Assembly (NCBI GenBank): GCA_030583885.1
Contig: CP129480.1
Coordinates: forward strand, 2,354,714 to 2,418,713
Source of the DNA: Anaerolineales bacterium
GTDB lineage: Bacteria > Chloroflexota > Anaerolineae > Anaerolineales > Villigracilaceae
Direction: 5' to 3'
Length of the DNA: 64,000 nucleotides
In this document: positions 63,361 to 64,000 of the stretch, one piece after another
Position numbering within the stretch: the stretch's first letter is position 1
How the letters are laid out: the number at the start of each line of letters is the position of its first letter
Notes under the pieces: model-generated
Databases searched by the model: none
What the model saw: only the letters and a program-made list of their open reading frames with translations
What the model was told of the DNA's origin: nothing
Made by a program: the position numbers and the translations under genes

Positions 63361-64000
63361 TTCGAAGCCTCGGCGAGATGGCAGCTTACAATATGGTTGG
63401 CACTCAGTTCATACAGAGGTGGCTGTTCCGTATTACAACGGTCGAAGACAAGCGGGCAGCGCGGGGCAAAGCGGCAGCCCTGCGGAAGTGCGTCTAGGCG
63501 CGGCGGATAGCCCGGTATCGAAGAAAGTTTCTTCTTCGGTTTGGTCAGGTCCGGGAAGGCTTTTAGCAGTTCCTGTGTATAAGGATGCCTTGGTTCGTTG
63601 TAAATGACATCCACATCGGCATATTCCGCTGTCACGCCGCCGTACATTACCAGTACCCGGTCGCACATTTCCGCCACAATACCGAGATCATGGGTCACAA
63701 ATACAATGGAAAGCCCCAGTTTCTTACGAAGCTCATCCAGCAACTCCAATATTTGAGCCTGGATCATCACATCCAGGGCAGTGGTCGGCTCGTCGGCAAT
63801 GATCACCTGCGGGTTGCAGGCCAGTGCCATCGCGATCATGGCGCGCTGTCGCATTCCACCTGAATATTGATGTGCAAATAGGTCTTTCTGGTCGGCGGCA
63901 ATCCCCACAATGTCAAGCAGTTCGGTTACGCGGTCTTGAAGCTTGTCGCGCGGGAAGGTGGGAATATGTTTGGTAATCGCTTCGGCGATCTGGCTGCCCA
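63357..64000 (-). CDS. Oligopeptide/dipeptide ABC transporter ATP-binding protein, OppD/DppD type (5' end outside window)
   Basis: The frame is open to the last base of the window, so the N-terminus with Walker A is missing. Visible are the signature region YSGGMRQRAMIAMALACNPQ, Walker B VIIADEPTTALDVMIQAQ, the His switch FVTHDLGIVAEM, and the oligo_HPY tail (EPRHPYTQELLKAFPDL) with GCRFAPRCPL. The GTG at about 63908 is only an internal codon, since homologous sequence continues upstream (QIAEAITKHIPTFPRDKL). Its stop overlaps the OppF-type start as ATGA. Permease and binding-protein genes probably lie further upstream. Confidence 0.93.
   Translation of the reverse strand, partial: GSQIAEAITKHIPTFPRDKLQDRVTELLDIVGIAADQKDLFAHQYSGGMRQRAMIAMALACNPQVIIADEPTTALDVMIQAQILELLDELRKKLGLSIVFVTHDLGIVAEMCDRVLVMYGGVTAEYADVDVIYNEPRHPYTQELLKAFPDLTKPKKKLSSIPGYPPRLDALPQGCRFAPRCPLVFDRCNTEQPPLYELSANHIVSCHLAEASK

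Overview
The window reads as a chromosomal segment of an uncultured or lightly studied Chloroflexota bacterium, most likely class Anaerolineae. The pointers are a giant Thr/Pro repeat protein built on a TPSxTPTxTF decamer, a SEDS-PBP fusion next to FHA-domain genes, a K+-type membrane pyrophosphatase, TPR/P-loop NTPase signalling genes, and mixed Shine-Dalgarno and leaderless starts. This assignment is inference from gene content; no rRNA or tRNA gene is visible.

Region 1 (1-2040) is a nest of mobile DNA. The right part of an IS110-family element begins at or before base 1. It includes a structured RNA with two guide-like internal loops (1-127) and a transposase gene (1024-1971). A complete IS5-family element (136-1000, IS427-like) is inserted between the two. 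A near-identical second copy of that IS5-family element, in the same orientation, lies at 20468-21332.

Region 2 (2100-17800) is mostly housekeeping: DUF1801, YbaK-like deacylase, gluconokinase, a two-subunit aconitase-X enzyme, an EamA transporter, superoxide dismutase, a seven-iron-type ferredoxin, then a cell-envelope block. The envelope block holds a zinc-ribbon protein, FhaA-like and FhaB-like proteins, MTA phosphorylase and a SEDS glycosyltransferase fused to a catalytically degenerate penicillin-binding domain. Twin SH3b proteins, an A-type Fe-S carrier and hppA follow.

Region 3 (17760-28200) is an exopolysaccharide/O-antigen type locus: flippase, methyltransferase, MptE/DUF115-like protein, two polymerase/ligase-like membrane proteins, WecG-type glycosyltransferase, polyprenyl-phosphate sugar transferase and a GT87 enzyme. 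The second IS5-family copy splits it.

Region 4 (28260-33700) holds a SET-domain protein, a radical SAM DNA-repair-type protein, an Fe-S protein, a 26-residue lysine-rich microprotein, a membrane protein and a tyrosine recombinase.

Region 5 (33830-54490) is the most unusual part. A 1546-residue repeat protein (about 88 thirty-base repeats) runs convergently into a long minus-strand array. In transcription order the array encodes a degenerate HUH/Y1-transposase-like protein, a membrane protein, an Mrr-like protein with an altered active site, a TPR-type protein with an N-terminal sensor-like domain, a histidine kinase, a NarL-type regulator, an orphan MraZ-like regulator, a second NarL-type regulator, a P-loop NTPase and three large TPR proteins. 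Shared domains, tight spacing and paralogy suggest a coordinated signalling or conflict system that I do not recognise as a described one.

Region 6 (54520-64000) has a class IV aminotransferase, an intradiol-dioxygenase-like lipoprotein, a heterodimeric ABC exporter behind a uORF-plus-terminator leader, a small membrane protein, a zinc-type dehydrogenase, an SpoU-type RNA methyltransferase and two oligopeptide ABC ATPases, the last cut by the window end.

Several genes have a TATAAT box only 6-7 bases before their ATG and no Shine-Dalgarno sequence, which points to frequent leaderless mRNAs.
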